Shown here one piece after another: positions 12,110 through 23,415 of a stretch of DNA of 64,000 bases; position 1 is the first letter of the stretch; each line of letters opens with the position of its first letter. Below the pieces are notes generated by a model. It was not told the DNA's origin and did no database searches. It saw nothing but the letters and a program-made list of their open reading frames with translations. A program made the translations under genes and the position numbers. Origin of the DNA: Piliocolobus tephrosceles (lineage: Eukaryota > Chordata > Mammalia > Primates > Cercopithecidae); contig NC_045441.1 of the NCBI RefSeq assembly GCF_002776525.5, positions 122,942,275-123,006,274 of the forward strand, read 5' to 3'.

Positions 12110-13930
12110 AGTTGTCATTAGATATTTGCCACCTGAAATCACGTATTGACTCCTTTCCTCTATCCTCTATGACAGCAAACTGAGAGAAGGTCCCTGCTTA
12201 GTTGGAGTTCTGATGGAGGTTGAGGGAAAGGAAGAAGGGGAAAGGTTATCAGTCCTTGGATGTTGGGGGTGTGGGGGTGGTCAGAGTATAGGAAGGAGTA
12301 CAGTAGAAGAAAAGTAAGATGGGAAGGCAGTGGCTGACTCACCTGCTTTCCAATTTGGGCTACAAGAACACGAAAGGGCTACAGGAAAGGACTGAGAAGA
12401 AACAGTGTGCAGGTGAGAATTCAGCTTTGACTCTCCACGTCAGCACGAGTTTGACCAATGATGAAATGGCGTGACGAGTGAAAATCCTTTACTGGCAAAA
12501 TCACCAGAAATTAAATTCTGTTTTTAAGGGTACCGTTGTGCTGCTCAGTTCTGTGTAATTAGGCTACTCTCTTGGGACAGCCATTGTAAACACTGCCTTC
12601 CTGATCGGGATACAGCAAGTTGTAGAGTCAAAGCCAATTTGTATAACAGAGCCATTCAGAAGACCCTGTCCATTTTTTGTTCTTTTAATGAAGAAAGTAA
12701 CATTTTGAGTGTAGTGTGTATGTGTAGTGACTATAGTGGAATATAATGTGTAATGCTTTCAATAAACCCAGAAACTTCTAAAATACTGTCTTGGTTCATG
12801 GGATGTGATATGGAAGGATAGACACCATCTTAATATTTTCCTCTAATAGAATGTCAGTTCTTAGAGTAGGGGTGGGGCAGGGAAAGTGGGCTGTAAAATC
12901 ACTGGCTATCAAATCAACTTGTCCCCTTTGAATCTCAGAATCCAGTGTCTTCTAGGGCAGATCTCTACTCGTCATCTCTACCCGATATGACTGCACACGT
13001 GAGTGCCTGGCACCTGCACTTTCTTTTGCTCTGATGACCACTTCCTTTCTGCCCGTGTGTTTTGACCTCACACCATTCTGGGGCTTTTAGGAAAGGCATT
13101 TCTAACAAAGGCGGGACCCAAGTCTCCTGGTTTTCACCTCCCTGTTGTTTTCACTATATTATAAAACCTTCTTTACTTAAAAAAAAAAAAAAAAAGGTTT
13201 AAATGTAGCCCAGCATGCTTAATGTCCTATCAGGTTGATTTAAAAGGGGCCTCTTATCTGGACAACAGAAAGTTCTGTGTAGCAAAAGTATTTCCAAGGC
13301 CTAGAAAATGCTCTTATTTCAAGCAATATTTGATACAACAACATTCTAAGCAAGTAAACAGATACATATCACCTTTTGTATTTCTGTTTATCATTATTTG
13401 ACCCATAACACCCAGTTTTACAGCTTGATGGCAAAAAAACAAGATGGCAAATTCACAACCCTCCACCAAAATTATCACATGTTCAGCCTATTGATGGTAA
13501 GTGAGAGGGCAAACAAACCGATAAACTAAGAATGTAGTATTAACAATAAATCTACTGGGGCTTCAACCTTCCCTAATTAAGAAGTCTTAGAGGGAGATTA
13601 GCATTCTCTGTTGATGTTTACCTTTGAAATTTTGAACAAAACATTGTAAGCAGAAGATACCCTAAGGAGCATTTTTGGAAAAATCCCAACAATTGCATAG
13701 AGCCACACAGATGAAATGATTTAATTAGCTTGGATAACACTATTTCTTCTAAAGTATCTGAAACAGACTCATGAAACTCATAAAAAGCCTTGTATTTTCT
13801 AGCATATGTGAGAGTTTAAGGGTGCTTAAGAGCCTACTTTGAAAGGTTTGCTGAGTCTCTTGGTAAAAATTATTGCCAGAGTTATATGGAAAAGAGTCAC
13901 TCTATAGTATTCTTCAATTGTCAGTGTCAT
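12110..13930. other. Repeat-poor unassigned DNA
   Basis: No repeat recognised except an A17 run at 13179-13195. The part 12420-12700 has CpGs outside repeats (CACGTCAGCACG, GGCGTGACGAG) and a TGTGTAATTAGGC homeodomain-like site, so it could be conserved non-coding DNA. That is inference only. Confidence 0.35.
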
Positions 13931-13934
13931 CATA

Positions 13935-14130
13935 GAATTTAGAACCGGAGAGAGACTTTAGAACTCTTCCTGTCTGACTCTTTTTACGAAAGGGTGAACT
14001 GATGTGTTGACTGTTAACTCAGCGAAGGTCCCACAGCTGGCTTTGGCAACAGACCTAGGGCTAGACTCCATGCTGACTGAAAGATAAAGAAGCATTCACT
14101 GCTCTTCCCATCCCACCATATTGCCTGGCT
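13935..14130 (-). repeat. MIR3-like ancient SINE relic
   Basis: TAGAATTTAGAACCGGAGAG, GAACTCTTCCTGTCTGACTC and GAAGGTCCCACAGCTGGC follow the old mammalian repeat with 'fall to detection level, deduct, test' order typical of reversed MIR3/L3 SINEs. Family assignment is tentative. Confidence 0.5.
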
Positions 14131-14744
14131 AGTGTTTGATTAGCTTTTCAATGTACAGTCAAGTTGTTGATTGAGGTAATAACTTATAAGTGAATTATCT
14201 TTATGATTGTTTTCATTTCTAACCATGTCCCTGTGCAGTTTACGTACAATACTAATTTTAAGCAAATACTTTCACCTGGGCCCAATGATTTTTACCTGTA
14301 CTGACCAAATGAACAACTTAGGCTGGCTTTTGCGAGTGAAGTGGTGCTTCTCCCTCCTGACATGAGACTTCACTGAAGTGACTTGCCAAGAAGAAATGAG
14401 AAGGTGGCACATGGAGAGTTGTGTGAATGCTCTTCTCTGCCTCAGGCTCAGCTCTGTCATGCTTAATCTGTTTTGTCTGTGCTCTTTAATATAAATGTTT
14501 AAATGTCATTGGCTACTTGGTTATAGGAGAAGGCAGAGCTCTGAGTGGAATCCATGATGGTCCTGAGACTAGTGATATGTATTTTTTTCTTTTCATGTAT
14601 ATATGTCTTATATCCCCATTTGAGAATTCTATCACTGTAAGTGATACAGCTTCAGAATCCTAAAGGCTAAGCTATTAGGTTTGAAGAATATTAAATTGCT
14701 GGTTTCAACTGTGTTATATCTACAAAAGGGCAAGTTCATATGGC
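14131..14744. other. Unassigned DNA
   Basis: Nothing recognised. A small minus-strand frame at 14272-14460 has no domain. Confidence 0.5.
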
Positions 14745-15430
14745 TTAACCTAAAAAGTAAAAATCAAATGACATCAGTTATGTGCAAAAATGTCATAAAT
14801 GGCTGGTGAATATATAAGAAGTTCAACATTACTAAGAGTCAAAAATTGAAAAAGTAAGAAAACATTTTCTTTTTACTTCGTTAAATAATAAACCAACAAT
14901 TAGTCTTATACTTTCCTGGTTTGAGCATTGATTAATACAACCAGTAAGTATGCAAATATTTAAACTCAGTGTTTTTCAGTGCTAGATATTTATACCAAGG
15001 TGCTAGATTGATACGTGTATAAATATTTTTGCACAAATATGTTCTTCACAATTTGTTTATAACAGCAGCAAATGGAAAACAAACTAAATATCTAGCAATA
15101 GGGAAGGTAAAATAATCATGTATCCATATTATGTAGTGTTATATAATTAAAATTGCATAATATGTAATTAAAATGATATTTACCAAGTGTTTTTAATGAC
15201 ATTGGAAAACATGTAGAATATACTAAGTGAATAAAGTAATTTCAGAATAATATATACAATATGATAATTGTGTAAAAAGCTGTAAACATTGAAAAGAACA
15301 AGAAAATATACCAAAACATTGATAATGTTTTGACTTTTGAGAAAGAAATATTTTTTCTTTGCTGTTTTAATTTTGTTATGCAATTAACATCTATTGTTTT
15401 ACATCATTTATATATTAATAATTACATACT
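14745..15430 (+). repeat. Old L1 (L1M/L1ME) 3' end
   Basis: Blocks run in L1 3' order: GAAGTTCAACATTACTAAGAG, TATTTATACCAAGGTGCTAG, ATAACAGCAGCAAATGGAAA, AATAGGGAAGGTAAAATAAT, then CTAAGTGAATAAAGTAATTTC and AATATACCAAAACATTGATAA. The coding part is too eroded to read. It ends in AT-rich 3' sequence without a clear poly-A. Confidence 0.7.
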
Positions 15431-15499
15431 TACAATTGTTTATACCAGTTTATAAAGTCAATATGCTCCCTGGCCAAAGATTAGCATGTTCACATGGCA

Positions 15500-15575
15500 A
15501 CATGCACATAATGTGTTTCTAACAAGTTCCCAAATAGTGTTGATTCTGTAAGTCTGGGCACCACACTTTGAGAAT
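15500..15575 (+). repeat. MER5A fragment
   Basis: TTTCTAACAAGTTCCCAAATAG followed by CACCACACTTTGAGAATTA is the 3' half of MER5A (hAT-Charlie non-autonomous DNA transposon). Confidence 0.6.
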
Positions 15576-15787
15576 TAATAATGTAGAGAATCACCGTATG
15601 GAGATATATATCCCCAGTGAGAAAATAAGTTGCTGGTGTCAACATGTATCCACTGCTACTCCCCCTGCCACAGCCTCTGCTTCCAGGGGTCAGAAACTCT
15701 TATCAATGGTCGTTGAATTTCGTTAAAACAGGGCTGAGTACCAAGTATAAATGCTGTCTTGAAGTTACCAAGCTGTAACAAATTAAA

Positions 15788-15865
15788 ATTCCTGTCTGTA
15801 TCCCTTTCACCTAGCACAGTCCCTGACTTAGGAAAAAATGTTCAGTTGTGTTGGTTGGTTTATGG
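15788..15865 (+). repeat. L2 3' end fragment
   Basis: TCTGTATCCCTTTCACCTAG, then CACAGTCCCTGACTTAGG and TTCAGTTGTGTTGG match the last 80 bases of L2. Confidence 0.5.
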
Positions 15866-15874
15866 AATGGAATA

Positions 15875-16085
15875 AGTGGTAAAGAGTACAGTTTTGAAAT
15901 CATAAAAAATGAATTGGAATCTTGGCTCCATAAACTTACCCTGATGTGCTGTTGGCTAGATTATGTAACCTCTTGCTCCCCCAGTTTGCTCGTCTGTAAA
16001 ATAACTTCATGAGGGAGAAGTAAATGAGTTAATGCACAAGTTTTAGAACAGCACTTAGTCAATGTCAGCAGCTGTTGTTACTGTC
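15875..16085 (+). repeat. MIR SINE
   Basis: TTGGAATCTTGGCTCCATAA, GGCTAGATTATGTAACCTCTTG, TTTGCTCGTCTGTAAAATAA, AAATGAGTTAATGCACAAG and AACAGCACTTAGTCAATGTC give a near-complete MIR. Confidence 0.8.
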
Positions 16086-16454
16086 GTATAGGATTGCTTG
16101 CATTTTTAATCCTTTTCAAAAAAGAAGAGTTATTTGAATACCTAGCGGAAAAAAAAAAAGATTGCAACAGCAAACACTTTCAAGAGGGGGAAATTGTAGT
16201 TTTGTTGCTGTTGTTTTTTTGTTTGTTTGTTTTTTAATTTACTAGGGAAACTTGGGGAAAGGACTATAGAGAAAATAGAATTCTCTGAAAGTAATACGGC
16301 AGGTTTTACTGGACTTTTCTGCTTTTAGTGGCTCTAAAAGTCCCAGGATTTACCAACTAGGAGACCTACCAAAAAAGCATATGAAAGTTTCTTAGTCTTG
16401 TTTTGATTTTTGTAGCCATAAAAAATAAACCACAAAGAAGCATGGGAAGTTTTC
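16086..16454. other. Unassigned DNA
   Basis: Only homopolymer-like A and GT-rich patches (16150-16160, 16195-16236) are visible. Confidence 0.5.
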
Positions 16455-16605
16455 TCTTTGACCTTAGTAGAATTCTTTAACCTTGTGATTTTGCCTTTGT
16501 CTCTCTGTGAATGGTGACAGTACTCACTCCCTGACAGGTTAGTTGTGAAGATGAGGTGAGGAATTAGCAAGGTGCCAGGCACACAGCTGATTCAGCTTCA
16601 ATGTT
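16455..16605 (+). repeat. MIR fragment
   Basis: TTTGACCTTAGTAGAATTCTTTAA, CTCTCTGTGAATGGTGACAG, then GGTGCCAGGCACACAGCTG follow MIR order. A minus-strand frame across it is not coding. Confidence 0.55.
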
Positions 16606-17324
16606 AATTCATTTTTCCTCCCCACTTTCCCTTCTGCTCATCCTGCAGCCCACATTCCCGTCGTTTTCAAATGTACAGAAGTGAAGATTGTGTTGTCTCT
16701 AGGATTGGCAAGCTTTTTCAAGAACTGCCCTATAAGTTGACAATCTAATAATTTTTCTGATACTCCTATTAAAAAACATATTCTCTAAGAGTTAATCCAA
16801 ATCATCAAAATATAAAGTCCTCCTTTCTCTTCCAGGACAAGAAGGCTTCGTGAATATTTTATGATGGCATCTCTATTTAGGGATGAATCCATTCCCCCTC
16901 CTAGAAGAGCTCCAGCATGCTGTGGGCTTCCAGGACTTAGCCCAGGAGTATAATGTTTTACGAGGCAAAGGTGCCACTGGAAATTGTTTGGTTTGAGGCG
17001 TTCAGTTCAAAAACTTTATAATTCCGGAAGAGTGAATTAATTTCCTGTGAGGATTAGGAAACAAACTTTATATCTCATATATGCACAGTTGCCATTTAAT
17101 TTTCTTTTTAGGTAATATTTGAAATACTGAGAAAGTTTGTAGTTTTAAGTATATTGGGTAACTTTTCTAGGTAAGTTGTTTCGCCATCAGCTAACCAAGC
17201 TGGGAGGTGCTTAATATTGACCAAGCATTTGCTCATCTGGAGAATGATGATGTCTGTTATACATATGTACAGATCTGTGTTCTCTTTGACATCTGGAAGG
17301 TGGTGGGAAAGAGTAAATTCAAAA
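16606..17324. other. Unassigned DNA
   Basis: A splice-acceptor-like TCCTTTCTCTTCCAG ends at 16835 and one frame stays open to a stop near 16952, but no domain or strong donor follows. I do not call an exon. Confidence 0.4.
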
Positions 17325-17440
17325 TACAAAGACTGGTTTTGAGCCCCAGTTGTGCCACTTATTAGTTAGGTGATCCCAAACAAGATATTTAACCTCTGCA
17401 GTCTCAATTACCACATCATTAAATACAGATATGAATCACT
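17325..17440 (+). repeat. MIR fragment
   Basis: TTGAGCCCCAGTTGTGCCAC, TTAGTTAGGTGATCCCAAAC and GATATTTAACCTCTGCAGTC are the MIR 5' and core parts. Confidence 0.65.
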
Positions 17441-19674
17441 AGGTAACTACAGTTGTGACCACCAGCTAAGTTAAACTGTGAGATAATTTCTACAACCACT
17501 GAAGCCCTACACAGAGGTAGATGGGACCTCTAGTCCTCCATAGAGGTAGGCTGTCGCTGCTATCTTTATGTTATATTGTTTATGAAAATAAGTTTTCTTT
17601 TCTATAAAGTAAGCATACTTTCATTGCTTAGGGAGGGTTTACACTTTCATTGAACTGGATATTGCATCTAGTGAGGATTGCTGTTTTTTTCTCCTTGATT
17701 TCAGGATTTAACATTTAAATGAAAGTGATCCCTGCCTGCCTTTGGATTGAAGTTATCACTGGTTTAGAATAACATGTGTGACACAAAATTTAAGAAGCTG
17801 AATGGCTGATTCTTTTTGAATGCAGAGTAGATCATATTTTCAAATGGCTTGTTCTCATTTAAAAAACCCAAGGCGAATAGAATGCCTATAAGGATGGTAG
17901 GCTTGGGAATTGAAAGCTGCATGTGTGTCTCCAGATGTGCCCTGTTAACATGGGCAGATCGCTTATTTCTCAATCACTAAAAGCATCATAGTTTTTGTGT
18001 GTTTAGGATAAAAATAAAAAGGGAGTATGGTATTTTAAGATCTTTGTGTAGCATAGCATTGTGATGTTAAAGTTTATACTTGGGCTTATTTTAGAAGTGA
18101 CCTAATTAAGTCTTTCTTTTTTCTGCATTAATCACCTTCCTTTGTATTATAATCTTTCCTATAAGGAAACTAGCAGACTGACCCATCATATTTCTTTCCT
18201 CAGTGTTAAATAAGAATACGTATTTTAAACTTTACCTGTGAATCATATTCCTCTCTCTTCGGTAATTGATTTCCCTACTCTTTCTTTTGGTACTCAAAGT
18301 AGTATATGATGACTTGCTTTCCTTTCAAAGGACAAGAGTACTTACTGCTAGGAGATTATGTAAAATCAGTCTTTTAAAAATATGACTTTCTCTCTCCTAG
18401 CTTAGAGATACAGCTCCATAAAACGAAAGTGAGGATGATACCTGGTAAAGTTCAGATGGAGCTAAAGAATCAAAATCAACTGAACTTTTACCAGGAGTCC
18501 TTAGTGAAGTAATTGATTGCGTTCTCCAACGCCCCTCCTTCAATAAGCTTTCTGTTATTTATTTTCTTTTACTTGAATATGGCTTTTAGGAGGCTTGTAT
18601 TTAGAGTTTCTGTGCTTATGAAAAAAGAGATAGCTTTATAATTACTATGTAAGAACTATGAAGTGGGAAAGAATACGCTGGCAAGACATATTACAATTAC
18701 TTTGTCATGCATCTGGTTATGTTGGCATATTTGTTTAATTAAATTCCCTGCTAATTATAACTGTGTGTACTTGTGTTAATTATTATTTGCCTAACACTGG
18801 TAACAGTGTAATTCTTTAAAGGAAAGCAACTCACTTTCTACTTAAATTAAACTTCAATTTAATATGCTTCCTAAAATAATAGTAGTGACATTTCATTAGA
18901 ATAGTGGTTGAAAAATCTTTATCTACCTCAATGGAATTTGGACTCGCTAAAATTTAACAGAGTTTTTTAATATCAGATTGTAATTAGGGATCTTCAAGTT
19001 TTAGAGTAAAATGGTTAACATGGCCAAACCACCAGCTGATGCTGCACGTGGTTCATCTGCTGAAGGAAATATTTTTATCCTTTAAGGAAAACCTTGCCTG
19101 TTCTTCCAAACTTCCTGATCACCTACTATAAAAGAGAGAGGGAGGGAATGATACTTGACAGTGATTCTCAAAGACCTAATTAGAAGTGGGTCTAATATAT
19201 TCTCTGAAGCATTTGTTTCAAGTCACATTGCCCAGGTCACTTGGTTATGATCACTCACCCAGGTACTTAGCATATGTGTAAGCTTTTTCAGGGTTGCAAA
19301 TCTATTCGAGTTAAAATGGGATTCCAGTGGAGTTGAGTGTTTTCCATTTCATTCACTTCATCCTCTCTGTTTCAAAATTCTTCTACCTCTACAGATGTCT
19401 TCTTCCTCCTACCCTTTGTCAGACAGTAGATATTTTTTAAAATTTCCCCTACTTATCCTAGTGATAAGCGGGGAACTCTGATTTCCATAGCTGCTGCCTC
19501 TTTTTGCATGCATACTTGCATCTTTTCAGAGCGTTTGACTCTTATCTGGGTTTTTTCCTTCAATTTAAAACTACTTCCTCTCTCTGAAATGCCAATCTAA
19601 AAAAATTTGCAATTTCTTCTACCTAGTCACTCTCCCTAATTTACATCAAAAACTTTCTTTTCTATCACAAGAGC
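17441..19674. other. Long repeat-free tract
   Basis: More than 2 kb with no recognised repeat apart from the hairpin listed separately. AT-rich, many TAATTA-like sites around 18720-18790. It may hold conserved regulatory DNA, but the sequence alone does not show it. Confidence 0.4.
18437..18499. other. Stable-looking stem-loop
   Basis: CCTGGTAAAGTTCAG at 18441-18455 is the reverse complement of CTGAACTTTTACCAGG at 18480-18495 with one bulged T. The loop is 24 nt, and after one mismatch three further inner pairs (TGG with TCA, the last a G-T wobble) can form. The size and near-perfect stem are pre-miRNA-like, but no known miRNA is recognised. A competing 8-bp pairing exists between AGCTCCAT (18412-18419) and ATGGAGCT (18456-18463). 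Confidence 0.5.
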
Positions 19675-19873
19675 TTGATCTTTGGCTCCAGACAGAAATG
19701 AGTTTAAAACATGCCTCTTCAGGTAAGTTGCTAATTTTCTGAGCCTCAGAGTCCTTATTTGTAAAATGGGGTGCTCAATGATGACAGCCATCCAGGGCTA
19801 GAGAGAAGGTGAAATGATGTAACATATGTAAAGCATCTAATTCATAGTAGGCTCCAATTATAAACAGTGGCCT
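19675..19873 (+). repeat. MIR SINE
   Basis: TTTGGCTCCAGACAGAAATG, CTTCAGGTAAGTTGCTAATTT, TTATTTGTAAAATGGGGTGC and ATGATGTAACATATGTAAAGC are in MIR order. It runs straight into the CA repeat. Confidence 0.75.
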
Positions 19874-19878
19874 TTAAT

Positions 19879-19904
19879 ACACACACACACACACACACAC
19901 ACAC
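19879..19904. repeat. (CA)13 microsatellite
   Basis: About 13 uninterrupted AC units directly after a MIR 3' end. Likely length-variable. Confidence 0.97.
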
Positions 19905-20214
19905 TCCTACCCCTTAAATATGTGATATTTTATACGTACCATGTACACACCACTGAGTTCCTTTTGTCGTATGCTCACACTCTATTTCAAGAGACAAAAT
20001 ATACCAACCAAAGAGACAGAAGCTACTGAAGTCAGTGCTTTTCAAGCTTTCTTAGTAGTGAAAAATCTTTTCAACTGCAATCTTACATGAAACCATAAGA
20101 AACTTATGTGAAACAGAGAAAGGGGTAACTGCTGTCCATGAAATACAAGGTCCTTCTGTGTTCTAAGTCAGACCCTGCAAAATCAGATAGTTCTGAAGTA
20201 CTGAACCGTTATTT
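19905..20214. other. Unassigned DNA
   Basis: I recognise no gene or repeat between the CA repeat and the following L2 end. Confidence 0.5.
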
Positions 20215-20335
20215 TGAATTCACTCACATTAATGAGTGCCCACTACATGGTAGACACTTTGCTAGGACTAGACACAAAGACAAATTAAGACATAGTCCTT
20301 CCCGTGAAGGAGTTCATAGTCTGGTAGACAACCTC
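20215..20335 (-). repeat. L2 3' end, antisense
   Basis: AATGAGTGCCCACTACATGG, CACTTTGCTAGGACTAGACA, TAGTCCTTCCCGTGAAGG and AGTTCATAGTCTGGTAGACA match reversed L2. The 89-codon frame over it is antisense repeat. Confidence 0.65.
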
Positions 20336-21139
20336 TTTGAACTCTTAGATTCAGCAATTCTAGATTCAGTTAAAGAAAGTAGTTTTAAGGCAATATGCAT
20401 GGCATAAATGGAATGTGTAAGTACCTAGGGCATAGAAAGCTGTGCTTATCCGTGAACTCATCTGAGAAGGCTTTCTGATGATTTGAACAGTTTGCGCCTT
20501 GATGGCCAGCAGCGGAAATGAATCCTTATGTAAACAAAAACCTCTGCAAGACTATCAAGGACTAAGACAGAAGACTAAGAAACCCTGGTAGGAAACAACA
20601 GATCACATTTATCCTCCTAAATGGGAAAGACCGAACTAAGAAGCTGGATATGAGGTAGAAGGAAAGAGAAGGGATGAGTTGTTTGATGATTTGAAATAAA
20701 CATTTTTTATTAATATGAGCAATATAGATTTTTTTAAATTAAGAAAAAGTGCAATTTAGAAAGAACGTTATTGTCCATCTTAAAGTTTTTATTGTCTCCC
20801 CCACAACTCTCCCCCAATGTCAACTGGGAATGGTCAGTCAGGCTGCTGTCTAGGAGAGAGAGGCCCTAGGGTATGTAAAATACTGCAGATAAATCTACTG
20901 TGTCTACAACAGCAACTGGGTTCTCTAGGAACCTAAAAATAGTCAAAACTTCTTTTCACATTCAAATTGTCACCAAGGTTAGATAATAAACCTTAATTGG
21001 CAAAACAAAAATGCTGCATTGTTTTTTGAGGATTCTCAGTTATAATATGAAATTTGTATCTGGTTCATAGTAAAGTGTTATTTATTAGCCACACCTTGAT
21101 GAATTCCCTAAAATTTGTTGCTGAATTTGGGAGAGATGT
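20336..21139. other. Unassigned DNA
   Basis: I recognise no gene or repeat here. Confidence 0.5.
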
Positions 21140-21440
21140 TCAGTTCAATTCATCACTCTTTGAGATTGACTGTCGGATATCAGGCACTGTATTAAGTGCA
21201 AGAGTGAAAAGGGGTGGCCCGTTTTCTCAGAGAGGCCATGGTCTAGTGAAGGAGTCAGATAAATAAGTAGATAATTACGAAATATTGTGGTAAGTGCTAC
21301 AGAAGAAACCTAAAGAGCAGGTTATAGAAAAGAGGATGTCATATCAGAGGCCACGACACTTAAACTGAGTCTTTCAGAATGAATGAGAAATTAGGCAGAT
21401 GAAGACACAGGGAAGGATGTCCTATGTGCCTTCTGTTAAA
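21140..21440 (-). repeat. L2 3' end, antisense
   Basis: GATATCAGGCACTGTATTAAG, CCATGGTCTAGTGAAGGAG, GATAAATAAGTAGATAATTA and GGTAAGTGCTACAGAAGAAA are in reversed L2 order. Confidence 0.65.
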
Positions 21441-21449
21441 GTGCAAATC

Positions 21450-21600
21450 ACATATACTTGGATGTCCGATACTTGAGCCAGTCATGCAACTTCTCTGAAT
21501 GTAACTTTCCACATCTGCATTTAGTGTTTACCACAAAACATTGTGAGAATTGCACGTGTGAATGCAGGTAAAGAAGCTACTCAAGCCTGGTGTGTAGTCG
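21450..21600 (+). repeat. MIR fragment
   Basis: TTGAGCCAGTCATGCAACTT, CTCTGAATGTAACTTTCCAC, then CATTGTGAGAATTGCACGTG fit MIR core and 3' parts. Confidence 0.6.
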
Positions 21601-21620
21601 TTTAAAAATAGGTTGGTTTC

Positions 21621-21701
21621 CACCATGGCACATGTTATACCTATGTAACAAACCCACACGTTCTGTACTTGTGTCTGGAACTTAAAACAAAAAATAAAAA
21701 T
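21621..21701 (+). mobile_element. Tiny 5'-truncated L1 insertion
   Basis: Only the last part of an L1 3' UTR is present: CACCATGGCACATGTTATAC, CTATGTAACAAACC, then GGAACTTAAAAC and an A-rich tail. It is bracketed by AAATAGGTTGGTTTC (21606-21620) and AAATAGATTGGTTTC (21702-21716), a 15-bp target-site duplication with one mismatch. The body reads like L1PB/L1MA-age sequence. Confidence 0.9.
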
Positions 21702-21716
21702 AAATAGATTGGTTTC

Positions 21717-22614
21717 TTTTTAAGTGTTGAAAGCTGGGCTTCCATTGCCAAAGAAGGCAAATGTTGGTGTTTCATAGCAGCTGAATTTGCCAACCACCTA
21801 CCCAGTGGTTAGGCTACTAAAATGGAAAGTTTCATTCCCAATTAATGCACCATTTTTCTCAGAGACTTTGAACAGACATGTTTTTGATCCATCAAACCTT
21901 TCTGTCCTGAGGTTGTGTTTGGTTTTTATTTCAATACTAAGGTCTGTCTGAACATGCTGTGCCTTGAGCCATGTAGCACACAGAAGGACAAATGATTTCT
22001 TCTTATTATTCTTTTTATTAACAACTGAGGGGAATAGTTAACATTTATTTAATAATAAAAAAAAAAAGACTGACTTGAGAAACTTTTGGTTATTTTCTAG
22101 TGAGGGGAATAAAAGCTCTAAATGCAGTATGTCAACCTTGTTTCCTAGATAACAAAGCAAATCTAAAACATTTTTGAACTTTTTTCCTTATTCCCTTTAT
22201 CATGAATGTTTAATATCCAAAGGAGCCAATTTTTGTTGAGAATTAGCTTCCAGGTTTGGAAACTATTAGCAATCACCACAGGGAGCCTCACACTCCAATT
22301 CTATTTCCCATCCTTTTTCCTGAATCGGAATCATTTTCTGTGTAGTTATAGCAAGTGCCTCTGTTTTGCTAGCCTCATCTGCTGTTTTTAAATGTCCACC
22401 TCTGCCAAGCTGAAACCTCGTGAAAGTAATCAAATTATGTATTAGGAAAGAGTAGGTCATTGCTTCAGTAAACTTGCCAAAATCAACATGTGTAGCCATC
22501 TATACATGTGGAATGTCACTTTGGTCCCTCCTGTAGCTATTTCAGTAATGTCATAAATGTTCTCGTAATCATTTTATAATCATAATATTAGTTAACTATT
22601 ACGTTTTATCACTT
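21717..22614. other. Unassigned DNA
   Basis: No repeat recognised. Two overlapping frames on opposite strands (22206-22391, 22266-22499) are short and domain-free. Confidence 0.5.
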
Positions 22615-22825
22615 AACTCATGCTAAGCATTTAGCTTGTATTACCCAAGTTACCTGTACAATAGTTCTCTCAGGTAGATACTAGAGTGTTATCCTGTTTA
22701 TTGCGAGGAAGCTAAGGCACAAGAAATTAAGCAACATGCCCATTATCCTACAGCTAACGGGACTGGATTCATACCCAGGCCTGTCTGGTTCCAGAGCCCA
22801 TGCTCTTAAATGCTATGCTATACCT
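22615..22825 (-). repeat. MIR SINE, antisense
   Basis: TGCTAAGCATTTAGCTTGTA, GAGGAAGCTAAGGCACAAGA, CAACATGCCCATTATCCTAC and CCCAGGCCTGTCTGGTTCC are in reversed MIR order down to the tRNA-like head. Confidence 0.75.
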
Positions 22826-23046
22826 CATCCTTTTAATCCTTCTGTGATCTTAAAAAAAGACATGACAGTCGTTGCTGTAAACCATAATTTGATCTCTTAT
22901 GATAGCACTTATTAGCTTATTGGTAGTTTTGTTTGTAAATGTTGAAAGCAAGCTTTAGCCAATGCATACTTAATAAGATTTGTATTCAGCAAATGTGCTT
23001 TTGCTAATAGTAAGCCAGACATTGTATCAGGCATCAGGGTAAACAT

Positions 23047-23066
23047 ACATATACATATGTATATGT
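23047..23066. repeat. 20-bp perfect palindrome
   Basis: ACATATACATATGTATATGT equals its own reverse complement. It is low-complexity TA/CA sequence, so chance or microsatellite origin is likely. Confidence 0.8.
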
Positions 23067-23111
23067 CCCAACCTTGAGGAGGTCACATCTAGCTGGGGAA
23101 ACTTAATAATT

Positions 23112-23415
23112 GTACATAATCCATTATCCACAATTCTGAATTCCAAAATGCACTAAGAAATGAAATTTTAAAAATATGTAGACTCATTTAGCCCTAATGC
23201 CTGAATTCATATGCAGCCACATTATATATAGCCTTTGTTTGTACCTCTTAATATAATTTTTCATACGTGTGTTTGATTAGGAGGTGCTACCCCAAGCTCT
23301 CCTGGCATTGTTGCATAATACGTATAATACATAGTAAATGCCCTGAAAACCTTTCTAAAATCTGAACTTTTTGAATTCTGAAATATATCTGGTCCTAAGA
23401 GTTTAGCAGAAGGGA
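23112..23415. mobile_element. Tigger-type DNA transposon relic
   Basis: The ends CCATTATCCACAATTCTGAA and GAATTCTGAAATATATCTGG match a Tigger-class (TcMar) non-autonomous element whose termini read 'ATCCgcAATTCTGAAATCC' and 'CTGGTCCcAAG'. No transposase remains. It lies within L2. Confidence 0.6.

Noticed and set aside
12765..12785. AATAAA-type signal (TTTCAATAAACCCAG) as a gene end
   Set aside because: Isolated AATAAA is common in AT-rich DNA and no coding or exon sequence lies upstream.
16819..16975. Possible exon after TCCTTTCTCTTCCAG
   Set aside because: One frame stays open for about 38 codons, but no strong donor follows, composition is ordinary, and no family is recognised.
23047..23066. 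Perfect 20-bp palindrome as an operator or cruciform site
   Set aside because: It is TA/CA low-complexity sequence where palindromes arise easily.
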